Below are positions 1-5,715 of a stretch of DNA of 18,066 nt, one piece after another; position 1 is the first letter of the stretch; the number at the start of each line of letters is the position of its first letter. Origin of the DNA: Bacillota bacterium (GTDB lineage: Bacteria; Bacillota; Clostridia; Oscillospirales; Acutalibacteraceae); NCBI GenBank assembly GCA_023420245.1, contig JAEZWL010000013.1, positions 1 through 18,066 on the forward strand, read 5' to 3'. A model generated the notes under the pieces. That model did no database searches and was not told the origin of the DNA. It saw only the letters and a program-made list of their open reading frames with translations. The position numbers and the translations under genes are program-made.

Positions 1-217
1 CAGACTGTACAGAAAACGACATTGAGGACATTGGGCTAATCATGGTACTATTGGTAGGACGCTTCTCAGTTGAATAAGCGTTCTTAAGAGATAGTGCCAG
101 CGAAGAATTCCCTTTCTTTTCCTCATCATGGATTAAATCTGAAAGCACCTTTTCAAATTGAGATTCGTTCCCGCTACTATGGGCTGAAACGAGATTAATT
201 ATAAAATTAGCCTTCAT
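1..217 (-). CDS. N-terminus of a probable AAA+ ATPase (partial)
   Basis: An open frame of 72 codons runs from an ATG at 217 off the left edge without a stop. It is preceded by a GGAGAG ribosome site and a consensus sigma-A promoter, so it is a genuine 5' end. The protein starts MKANFIINLVSAHSSGNESQ and continues with a short helical region (FEKVLSDLIHDEEKKGN, then SLALSLKNA) followed by a Ser/Pro-rich linker. The pattern SH-x-GN-x-FE-x(n)-LA at the N-terminus resembles the leader domain of AAA+ ATPases that are often encoded beside subtilase (S8) peptidases. This is a family-level recollection, and the Walker motifs lie outside the window. The partner gene, if any, would be to the left. The reading frame is certain; the function is tentative. 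Confidence 0.6.
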   Translation of the reverse strand, partial: MKANFIINLVSAHSSGNESQFEKVLSDLIHDEEKKGNSSLALSLKNAYSTEKRPTNSTMISPMSSMSFSVQS

Positions 218-234
218 TATAGTCTCTCCTTTTT

Positions 235-250
235 TGGACACTGCTGTCCA
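235..250. promoter_or_regulatory. Palindromic operator TGGACA-N4-TGTCCA
   Basis: The 16-base sequence TGGACACTGCTGTCCA has perfect 6-base arms. It lies immediately downstream of the predicted transcription start and upstream of the ribosome site, where a bound repressor would block transcription. The same half-site recurs upstream of the -35 box (297-302 and 307-311), which argues against chance. No candidate repressor is encoded in the window. Confidence 0.6.
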
Positions 251-258
251 CATCATTT

Positions 259-287
259 ATTATAGCCAAAAACAAGAGAAATGTCAA
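259..287 (-). promoter_or_regulatory. Consensus sigma-A promoter of the partial ATPase gene
   Basis: Read on the minus strand, TTGACA (282-287) and TATAAT (259-264) are both perfect and are separated by exactly 17 bases. The start codon follows 42 bases after the -10 box. A promoter this strong on an accessory gene suggests that it is normally repressed. Confidence 0.85.
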
Positions 288-293
288 TAGATT

Positions 294-311
294 AATTGGA
301 CACAATTGGAC
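294..311. repeat. Two AATTGGAC direct repeats spaced 10 bp
   Basis: AATTGGAC occurs at 294-301 and 304-311, exactly one helical turn apart and just upstream of the -35 box. Each contains the same TGGAC core as the palindrome at 235-250. They are probably further binding sites for the same regulator. Confidence 0.5.
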
Positions 312-435
312 GTTTGCCGTTTTGTGTTGGTGCATCAGCGATATTTGTTAATTTGTCTGTAAACTTAATAATTCTTGCTCGAATTTCACGTTTACTTTCT
401 TATAGCGTACCAGCATGAATTTTTATTTCCAGAAA

Positions 436-487
436 ACAAAAAAGCTGGAGAATGAAAGTGCGTTTCTGCACTCCGATTCCCCGGCTT
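436..487 (-). terminator. Rho-independent terminator, minus strand
   Basis: Arms of 19 bases (443-461 and 468-486) pair at about 15 positions around a short loop. On the minus strand the stem is followed directly by TTTTTTGTTTT. It would end a transcript coming from the tRNA-Gly side. Confidence 0.7.
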
Positions 488-711
488 CAATGATTGTTCT
501 CTTATTTTATTGGTTGAGAATATATATAGCGCCACTTTCTTTTCGGCTTTGCTGCCGTATCTGAAAGGGCGCTGACGGTATCCATTTATTCTTTTTCTGC
601 CGTAAAAGGACATAGGTGTAAGTTCAAATCCATGGGCTTATCCAAATCACCCCTATGATATCCATGAAATCGCACTCTTTTTTGACGGCATTTTGAGGGT
701 ATAAAAGCCCG

Positions 712-757
712 GAAATGGCGGATGTCCTGCAGTTTTCACCGCAGGACATCCATTTCT
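712..757 (-). terminator. Hairpin downstream of tRNA-Gly, probable terminator
   Basis: A perfect 11-bp stem (GGATGTCCTGC at 720-730 with its complement at 741-751) can be extended to about 16 bp through a 3-base bulge. It starts about a dozen bases past the CCA end of the tRNA. On the minus strand it is followed by CGGGCTTTTAT, a modest T-run, so it may either terminate or process the tRNA transcript. Confidence 0.55.
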
Positions 758-768
758 GACATTAATTT

Positions 769-842
769 TGGAGCGGAAGACGGGAATCGAACCCGCGTCC
801 TTAGCTTGGGAAGCTAATGTTCTACCATTGAACCACTCCCGC
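769..842 (-). tRNA. tRNA-Gly (anticodon CCC)
   Basis: The 74-base minus-strand sequence folds as a complete cloverleaf. The acceptor stem is GCGGGAG with CTTCCGC, the D arm is GTTC-AATGGTA-GAAC, the anticodon stem is TTAGC/GCTAA around loop TTCCCAA (anticodon CCC), and the T arm has loop TTCGATT. The discriminator is U and CCA is encoded. Family features fit glycine tRNA. It is a single tRNA with its own promoter. Confidence 0.95.
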
Positions 843-857
843 GTATCACATTTTCAT

Positions 858-886
858 ATTCTATCATAAACCTGTTAGACAATCAA
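858..886 (-). promoter_or_regulatory. Promoter of tRNA-Gly
   Basis: On the minus strand TTGATT (881-886) and TAGAAT (858-863) are separated by 17 bases. The -10 box lies 15 bases before the tRNA 5' end, so the primary transcript would start very close to the mature end. Confidence 0.65.
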
Positions 887-1119
887 GAGAAAAATATATT
901 ACTTTCAAAAACAGCAAAAGAAAAAAAGCGCGTCACCGCCAAAGCTCCGGAATCCGGCTTTAAGAATGAGTGCTTTACCATGCGAGTTTGGTTGATTGGA
1001 TTAGGGCTGGTCGGCATAGAATACGGCAATACTCGCAAGCTCCTGCTCCAAAATCTCGCCGGAAACGCCGCGTGGCGGTACGGCGCGCCGGATAAAAAAA
1101 CAGCCAGCGGCCGCACAGG

Positions 1120-1221
1120 ACGGTTCGCGGCGTGGACGATGCCGGAAACGTCCTGTGCGAGTGGGACTGCGGTTCCTCGCTGAGTTTGATTCCGAGCATA
1201 GATAAATTTAGAGTTGTATGA
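1120..1221 (+). pseudogene. Fragment of a DUF4314 gene (third repeat copy)
   Basis: Thirty-three codons plus stop read TVRGVDDAGNVLCEWDCGSS followed by LSLIPSIDKFRVV. This is the same C-terminal half as in the two longer DUF4314 genes at 2708 and 5488. The N-terminal half is not recognisable: the DNA upstream (980-1119) is scrambled, although an ATGCGAGT at 980 lies at nearly the same distance from the conserved part as the start codon of the 2708 copy. The leader with its hairpin, present in the other copies, is absent. It is most simply a decayed or rearranged copy of the same repeat in the same orientation. Confidence 0.7.
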
Positions 1222-1379
1222 TTACTCAGATTAAACAAACAGAGCATTACCAGGTTAAAAATATGTGGTAATTCATCTCTTATAAAGAATAATGTACCAT
1301 CTAAACCATTCTGCTGATAGCTCCCAGAGCGGCAGCTGCGATGGACTCTCCGACTCGTTTTGCGGAGTTATTTTCTTCT

Positions 1380-2243
1380 TTAAAGCTCGGCTTCGTGTTT
1401 ACGGTCTCCTTTTGCTGCGAAAAGCAAACTTAGAATGATTAAGAAGCTACCTACTAATGCCAGTGGCTTTATTGAATAGTTGTAAATGAGTATGCTAACA
1501 ACCATGCTTGTTATAGGTTCTAACATATTAATTAAAGATGCCTTACCTGCGCCAATTTTTTTTACTCCTAAATTAAGAAGAAAAATAGCACTAAATAGCA
1601 TTAATCCTATCAACAGGCTCTCTCCCCAATAGAGCGGTGCTTGTGGTAATACCACCTTCATTCGTATAGAAATAATGGCCGCAGCGATTGTAACAAAAAT
1701 ATTTGTATAAAATACTCGCACCATCGGATCAACGTCACCAGCCTCAGTTTTCTCTGTCGCTATCATATAAAACGTATAAGAAATTGCTGTGATTGCCGCA
1801 ACAACTATACCAATAAAAGATCCCGAAAATCCCCCGCCTGCAAGTAAAACAAGACCCAAAACGGAAAATATAATTGATAGTATTTTCCCTTTTGTCAGCT
1901 TTTCTTTAAAGATAACTGCCATGGCACCGCATACTATTGCCGGATATAGGAAATGAATCATAGTCACATATCCTACAGGAATCATTGTATATGCGATATC
2001 TAGCAAAAGATCAGTTATAAAAAGACCAATAATACCAATAAGCATCAAACTTACCAATTGTCTTCTGGTGACTCTTAAACTTTTCCTTTGCAATAATGAT
2101 ATGATAAGTGACAGTATACAGGCAGTACCATTACATATGATTACAAGAGAAATCGGTGTTACTCCTGATTCCAATACATTTTTCTGAATGGATGGAAAAA
2201 TTCCAAAGAGAACGGATGCCAAAATTACAATAATTGTACCCAT
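1380..2243 (-). CDS. EamA/DMT-superfamily transporter
   Basis: The 287-residue protein is almost entirely hydrophobic, with about ten membrane segments in two similar halves, as expected for the drug/metabolite transporter superfamily. The first half contains LYPAIVCGAMAVIFKEKLTK and the second ASLINMLEPITSMVVSILIY, corresponding to the conserved helix 4 and helix 9 positions of EamA repeats. The length is normal for the family. The start ATG has GAGG about 8 bases upstream. Its substrate cannot be told from sequence; relatives export amino acids or metabolites. A promoter, a leader and a terminator-like hairpin precede it, suggesting regulated expression. The protein ends in the basic/acidic tail GDRKHEAEL. 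Confidence 0.85.
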   Translation of the reverse strand: MGTIIVILASVLFGIFPSIQKNVLESGVTPISLVIICNGTACILSLIISLLQRKSLRVTRRQLVSLMLIGIIGLFITDLLLDIAYTMIPVGYVTMIHFLYPAIVCGAMAVIFKEKLTKGKILSIIFSVLGLVLLAGGGFSGSFIGIVVAAITAISYTFYMIATEKTEAGDVDPMVRVFYTNIFVTIAAAIISIRMKVVLPQAPLYWGESLLIGLMLFSAIFLLNLGVKKIGAGKASLINMLEPITSMVVSILIYNYSIKPLALVGSFLIILSLLFAAKGDRKHEAEL

Positions 2244-2327
2244 GTGTTTACCTCACAATATTTTTTTATAATCAAACCACATGCTGATCGCTTGCGCAGC
2301 GGAATTGGTGGTTATATTCGCTGAAAC

Positions 2328-2365
2328 CACAAAAAAAGCCAGATAAGATGTCATTACTCATCTTA
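2328..2365 (-). terminator. Terminator hairpin in the 5' leader of the EamA gene
   Basis: A perfect 14-bp stem (AGCCAGATAAGATG and its complement) encloses an 8-base loop and on the minus strand is followed by seven Ts. It points the same way as the EamA gene and lies between its promoter and its start codon. It is therefore more likely an attenuator than the end of another gene, because no minus-strand gene lies just upstream. Confidence 0.75.
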
Positions 2366-2467
2366 TCTGGCTCTGAAAAAAATCAGTCCCAATCCGGCTA
2401 CGATTAATATTATCAATGTGCCTTGCCCGGTAGAAAGAACCCACCGACCGATGTATATTTATTTTTT

Positions 2468-2505
2468 ATATAGTAACATGCAATATTAATAAATGTCAAC
2501 CCCCA
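2468..2505 (-). promoter_or_regulatory. Promoter driving the EamA leader
   Basis: On the minus strand TTGACA is followed after 18 bases by TACTAT. Transcripts would have a leader of over 200 nt that includes the hairpin at 2328-2365. The coordinates cover the promoter region approximately. Confidence 0.55.
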
Positions 2506-2560
2506 AATTGTTTTTGATATTTTTTAAACAATATGGGTACCTATTCTGCCCACTGGCTGA

Positions 2561-2941
2561 AAGTGTCAGCTTGTCTATCGAAAATTGTAATTTTGTGGTT
2601 TGTCCGGCGTCCTAATGGGAGAATCCGCCTCACAGAATGATGAATAAGCCTACCGGGAGCTCCGAAAAGGACTCCCTTTTTATGTCCGAAGGTGGTTTTG
2701 TGAATAAATGCGGGTACCGACCATGAATAGCTTCCCCTCAAAAGAAACAGTCGCGCGTCTCCGGCGGGAATACCCCGCCGGAACACGGGCGGAGCTGATT
2801 GCTATGAATGACCTCTACACCAAGCTCAAGCCCGGCGACCGCGCGACGGTTCGCGGCGTGGATGATGCAGGAAACATCCTGTGCGAGTGGGACTGCGGCT
2901 TCTCGCTGAGTTTGATTTCGAGGGTTGATCGGTTCCGGATT
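2561..2941 (+). repeat. DUF4314 repeat, copy at 2561
   Basis: This unit matches 5341-5698 in the same orientation. The first 147 bases (leader, up to the start codon at 2708) align without gaps to 5341-5487 with 13 differences, about 91% identity. The coding part is less similar and one copy has an in-frame length change. Similarity ends near the codons for the D-K/R-F motif. The unit is GC-richer than its surroundings. I see no terminal inverted repeats or obvious target-site duplication. Confidence 0.8.
2653..2682 (+). terminator. Terminator-like hairpin in the leader of the DUF4314 gene
   Basis: GGGAG-C-TCC-GAAAA-GGA-CTCCC followed by TTTTTAT forms an intrinsic-terminator shape 26 or so bases before the DUF4314 start. 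A second GGGAG lies about 35 bases upstream and could pair with the same CTCCC instead, giving an alternative fold. The element is identical in the copy at 5341-5698. Confidence 0.55.
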
Positions 2942-2971
2942 ACTGGTGTGGTAAATGAGAATGTCCTTTAA
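2708..2971 (+). CDS. DUF4314 family small protein
   Basis: The 87-residue protein contains YPAGTRAEL, then KLKPGDRATVRGVDDAGNI and CEWDCGFSLSL, the signature of the DUF4314 domain (a small, probably beta-rich, domain of unknown function often found in mobile elements). The start at 2708 has GAAGGTGG 12 bases upstream. A second ATG at 2723 (MNSFPSKE) matches the usual family N-terminus better and overlaps the stop of a 14-codon frame as ATGA, so the exact start is open. The final residues (after about DRF) are not shared with the other copies and come from flanking DNA. It runs opposite to its neighbours and converges on the DUF1062-type gene, with 21 bases between the stops. Confidence 0.7.
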   Translation: MRVPTMNSFPSKETVARLRREYPAGTRAELIAMNDLYTKLKPGDRATVRGVDDAGNILCEWDCGFSLSLISRVDRFRITGVVNENVL

Positions 2972-2992
2972 ACGCTGATTTTATAGCCTGAA

Positions 2993-3529
2993 TCAACATG
3001 AAAATATTACTTCATTGTTAGAAAGTTTGTTTACTTTTAACACCCCTGTTTCTAACAGCTTTTGAGCTTGCGAACGAGAAATTTTTAAACACTCCGCTAT
3101 TAATTTGTCATGGCGGACTTTGATGTTATGGGGGTTAAAAAACTGTATTGTATTTTCTTCAATACTGGTCCCTGTATCTTTTAGGATATAGGATGGCTCC
3201 TCGAAAATTGTTGCGGCACTTCTTTGAAATATATTTCTGTCCAAACAATATTTCTTTACAATTTTCTGATCGTTTTTCAGTAATGCCTCATATTCCAATT
3301 TACCGATATCATTTCTATTTACACGTGAATAAACCGGCAAATTATATGTATGCTTACATTTTTCGCATTGATAAATCAGCCATACATCAATCTGCTTTCC
3401 ATTGGCGTTCACCCGAATTTTATTCGTACTGTAATAAACGCTTTTACTTCCACATCCGGAACAATTACGAATAATTTTATACGTTTCAATAGGTATAATC
3501 TCATATTTCTTTGATTCAAAACAGCTCAT
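2993..3529 (-). CDS. DUF1062-type zinc-ribbon protein
   Basis: The 178-residue soluble protein has two CxxC pairs, CSGCGS near residue 24 and CEKCKH near residue 55, with the intervening motif KIRVNANGKQIDVWLIYQCE. This is the hallmark of the DUF1062 family as I remember it and suggests a zinc ribbon. The C-terminal 45 residues (RHDKLIAECLKISRSQAQKL, then LETGVLKVN) look like an S4-type RNA-binding segment, so a nucleic-acid role is plausible but not shown. The start ATG has AAAGGAAA about 8 bases upstream. Its promoter is not clear. It is followed by a convergent DUF4314 gene. Confidence 0.7.
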   Translation of the reverse strand: MSCFESKKYEIIPIETYKIIRNCSGCGSKSVYYSTNKIRVNANGKQIDVWLIYQCEKCKHTYNLPVYSRVNRNDIGKLEYEALLKNDQKIVKKYCLDRNIFQRSAATIFEEPSYILKDTGTSIEENTIQFFNPHNIKVRHDKLIAECLKISRSQAQKLLETGVLKVNKLSNNEVIFSC

Positions 3530-3600
3530 TCTGCATTTCCTTTCAAGTAACCGGGTACACAGAGGCTGTTATTTTATTTGAATACCCTCTGCTATGAAAT

Positions 3601-3631
3601 AATAAAAATCGGACTATCCATAGCACAGCCC
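3601..3631 (-). terminator. Possible weak terminator after the DUF6144-like gene
   Basis: On the minus strand GGGCT pairs with AGTCC (one G-U) around an 11-base loop and is followed by GATTTTTATT. The stem is short, so this is a weak call. It lies about 40 bases past the stop codon of the gene at 3672-4217. Confidence 0.3.
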
Positions 3632-3671
3632 CCTTATTCTATGATTTTTTAATACAATTGCGTGAATCTTA

Positions 3672-4217
3672 TTACCAAATGAAGTCGATGGGTATAATTT
3701 CCATAAGGCAGATATCGTCACCTGATTTTATACTTTTTAGCAAATTCACATCAACTTTACAGCCAAACGCCTTTTCAAAAAGGATTTTGCTGTATCCTGT
3801 GGTACATAAACACCACGATTTTGTGTTCAACTTATCCACGTCGGCAAGCATTGGGCAAGGACAGAATAAAAACTGCAAATAAAGCGTGCCATCTTTGCAA
3901 AAAAGTCCGGCTGACTTCGCTTTGTCTGAATTTGCAAATTCCTCCATGCTTGATGAGGTAGCTCTTAACTCTTTTAAAAGAGTTAATTTTTCATCCATCC
4001 CATAGCCGCATTGGCAGTTCATACGTATTTGCTTCACTGTTCCCTGATCAAATTTGCTTTCCAACCTGCACATTGTGGACTTAACCCATTCAGCGTTATT
4101 TTCACTCTTTGCCGAGCCATCAATTCCATAGATGATTTCTTTCGCTGTCTCAGTGTCACTTTTGTCTTTAATGGCGTCAAAAATAACCTGCTCCTGAATT
4201 TTCCTTACATCAAACAT
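3672..4217 (-). CDS. Cysteine-rich protein, DUF6144-like
   Basis: I chose the ATG at 4217 (MFDVRKIQEQ) because GGAGG lies 6 bases upstream; an upstream TTG in frame reads through that ribosome site. The 181-residue protein has clustered cysteines: CRLES, then NCQCGYG, CKDG, CPCPM and CLCTTGYS. The last is followed by ILFEKAFGCKVDVNLLKSIK and a final G-D-D-x-C. The C-x-C-x(2)-G-[WY]-x(3)-[LF]FE-x-x-x-G pattern with a terminal conserved Cys fits a family of clostridial proteins I associate with DUF6144. The name is from memory and the function is unknown; metal binding is a reasonable guess. It is adjacent to, and in the same direction as, an AraC-type regulator that may control it. Confidence 0.65.
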   Translation of the reverse strand: MFDVRKIQEQVIFDAIKDKSDTETAKEIIYGIDGSAKSENNAEWVKSTMCRLESKFDQGTVKQIRMNCQCGYGMDEKLTLLKELRATSSSMEEFANSDKAKSAGLFCKDGTLYLQFLFCPCPMLADVDKLNTKSWCLCTTGYSKILFEKAFGCKVDVNLLKSIKSGDDICLMEIIPIDFIW

Positions 4218-4237
4218 TTTATACCTCCAAGATTCCA

Positions 4238-4305
4238 ATAAAAAACAGACTCTTTTCTATAAGAACTACCATAACTAAGCAATTCTTATTATAGAAAAGA
4301 GTCTG
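4238..4305 (-). terminator. Terminator of the AraC-type gene
   Basis: A 17-bp perfect stem (4246-4262 with 4289-4305), extended by about 5 bp beyond a small bulge, is followed on the minus strand by TTTTTTATT. It lies 25 bases after the regulator's stop codon. The 5' arm of the same inverted repeat contains a TATAAT (4288-4293), so the palindrome may also serve as a regulator binding site and promoter for the next gene. Confidence 0.8.
4288..4293 (-). promoter_or_regulatory. Candidate -10 box for the DUF6144-like gene
   Basis: TATAAT on the minus strand sits inside the 5' arm of the terminator hairpin. Transcription from it would begin in the hairpin loop, so the RNA would lack the 5' arm and could not form the terminator. 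No good -35 box is visible 16-18 bases upstream, as is common for activator-dependent promoters. Confidence 0.4.
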
Positions 4306-4329
4306 TCTGATTACTTCTGAATTGTTGCC

Positions 4330-5163
4330 CTATTTAATCGGGATACATAAATCCAAAATCACATGTTCATTTACTCTATCAATTTCCCGATATATATTCA
4401 ATCCAAATCGTTTATCCATTTCGTAACCGCTTATCGGCATCCAGACACTAAATATCCCCTGTAGCGTACAAAAAATATTCTGGATTTCCCCCTCAAAACG
4501 ATATGTTGCGAATTTACCGCCTTTTATTGTTGTCGTATTACCCAGACTACAATCTTTATCCGTTGTTATACAAATATCACATAGGCAACTGTTTAGGTTG
4601 GAAATCGCAGGGTCATCATAAAATCTCTCTATTAACAATGTGTTCGTTTGGATATAATCCTTGTATTTATCCAAAAAATCAAACCACTGTTCTTTGAGAT
4701 CAACATAGTTCCCAATCATTCGTTCGTAAATAACCCAAAAATCCGGAAGCTCCTGTATTTTGATTTTACAGTTATATTCATCAAATGTGCCAAAGTCGGA
4801 AATTCCTTCGGGGTAAAACGGATTTGGCATACCGGTAACATTTGTAGATTTGCGAAATTCCACCGGCGACATTTTGCGATGTTTTTTGAACGCGGCACTG
4901 TAATTTGACGCACTGTATCCGTAATCCAAACCAATATCAGTGATAGGTTTATTCTTTTCCAACTTAATATCAATGGCGCTCTGATCCATTCTCAAGCGTT
5001 TGATAAATTCATAGACACTTTCACCAGTTATCTTCTTGAAAGATCTGCAAAAATAAAACGTTGAGAAGTGAAAATGATTGGCAACGTCTTCAATTGAAAT
5101 ATCCTCATCAAAATGCTGTATGATATAGTCGATACTTTGGTTTATTAATTCCTTTTCAATCAT
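4330..5163 (-). CDS. AraC-family regulator with GyrI-like effector domain
   Basis: The 277-residue protein has the two helix-turn-helix motifs of the AraC family at its N-terminus (residues about 8-105): DISIEDVANHFHFSTFYFCR, then SFKKITG, and the second around DIGLDYGYSASNYSAAFKKH ending in MSPVEFRK. The remaining residues (about 120-277) match the GyrI-like/integron-associated small-molecule-binding fold (ELPDFWVIYERMIGNY, then a C-terminal barrel ending VILDLCIPIK). This is the Rob/SoxS-like layout in which the C-terminal domain senses a ligand, often a hydrophobic compound. The start ATG has GAGG 8 bases upstream. A strong terminator follows. The adjacent downstream gene at 3672 is the obvious candidate target. 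Confidence 0.85.
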   Translation of the reverse strand: MIEKELINQSIDYIIQHFDEDISIEDVANHFHFSTFYFCRSFKKITGESVYEFIKRLRMDQSAIDIKLEKNKPITDIGLDYGYSASNYSAAFKKHRKMSPVEFRKSTNVTGMPNPFYPEGISDFGTFDEYNCKIKIQELPDFWVIYERMIGNYVDLKEQWFDFLDKYKDYIQTNTLLIERFYDDPAISNLNSCLCDICITTDKDCSLGNTTTIKGGKFATYRFEGEIQNIFCTLQGIFSVWMPISGYEMDKRFGLNIYREIDRVNEHVILDLCIPIK

Positions 5164-5272
5164 AACATATCCTCATAATCACACTCTAACATGGCTCACA
5201 GCCTTAATCGTATTATCGAATGGATCGCTTCATTTTATAAATCATCAGAAATCCGGGGTTTCCATTACTTGA

Positions 5273-5302
5273 ATTTTACCACAATTCAATAATAGAATCC
5301 AA
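5273..5302 (-). promoter_or_regulatory. Possible promoter of the AraC-type gene
   Basis: On the minus strand TTGGAT (5297-5302) and TAAAAT (5273-5278) are separated by 18 bases, about 110 bases before the start codon. Both boxes are imperfect. Confidence 0.35.
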
Positions 5303-5340
5303 TCACTTGATAATGAGAGGACATTCTTTTTTTACATCCA

Positions 5341-5698
5341 AAGCGCCAGCTTGTCCATCGGAATTTGTATTTTTATGGGTTGTCCGGCGTCCTAATGGGA
5401 GAATCCGCCACACAGAATGATTAATAAGCCTACCGGGAGCTCCGAAAAGGACTCCCTTTTTATGTCCGAAGGTGGTGCTGTGGATAATTGCGAATGCCGA
5501 CCATGAATTACTTCCCCATTAATTGGAACCCCGCCGGAACACGGGTAGAACTAATCGCCATGGATGACCCCTACGCCAAACTCAAGTCCGGCAACCGCGC
5601 GACAGTTCGCGGCGTGGACGATGCCGGAAATATCCTGTGCGAATGGGATTGCGGCTCCTCACTGAGTTTGATTCCGGGCGAGGATAAGTTTAAAATTG
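5341..5698 (+). repeat. DUF4314 repeat, copy at 5341
   Basis: This is the second full copy of the unit at 2561-2941. Its leader from TGTCCGGCG to CCGCC is identical over 29 bases, and a block of about 55 bases around the GGGAG/CTCCC hairpin is identical too. The coding portion differs more. The right end of the unit overlaps the last codons and stop of the convergent HAD gene. Confidence 0.8.
5433..5462 (+). terminator. Terminator-like hairpin in the leader of the second DUF4314 gene
   Basis: This has the same GGGAG-C-TCC-GAAAA-GGA-CTCCC-TTTTT element as at 2653-2682, with no base change in stem, loop or T-run. Its preservation between diverged copies suggests function or recent duplication. 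Confidence 0.55.
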
Positions 5699-5715
5699 TG
5701 CAACTGCATCTATAA
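5488..5715 (+). CDS. DUF4314 family small protein, internally shortened
   Basis: The 75-residue protein has the DUF4314 core (NPAGTRVELIAMDDPYAKLK, SGNRATVRGVDDAGNI, CEWDCGSSLSLIPGEDKF). Compared with the copy at 2708 it has lost eight codons in frame, removing most of the KETVARLRRE helix and replacing it by INW. The start used here is a TTG at 5488 aligned with the ATG of the other copy; ATGs at 5494 and 5503 are alternatives. The last residues (QLHL) are encoded by DNA outside the repeat, and the end overlaps the convergent HAD gene by 26 bases. It is possibly still functional, but the shortened N-terminus makes this uncertain. Confidence 0.6.
   Translation: MRMPTMNYFPINWNPAGTRVELIAMDDPYAKLKSGNRATVRGVDDAGNILCEWDCGSSLSLIPGEDKFKIVQLHL

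Larger units (their letters stand above)
312..768. other. Intergenic stretch without a convincing gene
   Basis: No reading frame here has a ribosome site and a protein-like composition. A 73-codon minus frame at 392-613 runs straight through a strong terminator hairpin and is discounted. The stretch holds the minus-strand terminator at 436-487 and the hairpin downstream of the tRNA at 712-757. Between them, roughly 606-662, the minus strand can form a stem from CATAGG-GTG and CAC-CTATG with one bulged G. A small untranslated RNA ending at the 436-487 terminator is possible, but I do not recognise a known family. Confidence 0.4.

Noticed and set aside
392..613. A 73-codon minus-strand frame
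   Set aside because: It has no ribosome site and runs through a strong terminator stem and T-run; composition is not protein-like.
980..1183. 67-codon plus-strand frame starting ATGCGAGT
   Set aside because: It is out of frame with the DUF4314 remnant it overlaps; it is best explained as a scrambled part of that copy.
1305..1382. Frame -1 extension of the EamA protein (ETVNTKPSFKEENNSAKRVG, then ESIAAAALGAISRMV)
   Set aside because: It looks somewhat protein-like and would follow a frameshift near the C-terminus, but the annotated end is plausible for the family and there is no slippery site I can point to.
2366..2470. Known riboswitch class in the EamA leader (guanidine, preQ1, fluoride)
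   Set aside because: None of the conserved cores of those classes could be matched by eye; only promoter, short frame and terminator are supportable.
2541..2786. Minus-strand frame across the DUF4314 leader, open in both copies
   Set aside because: No ribosome site, it crosses the hairpin, and similarity between copies is explained by the DNA repeat itself.
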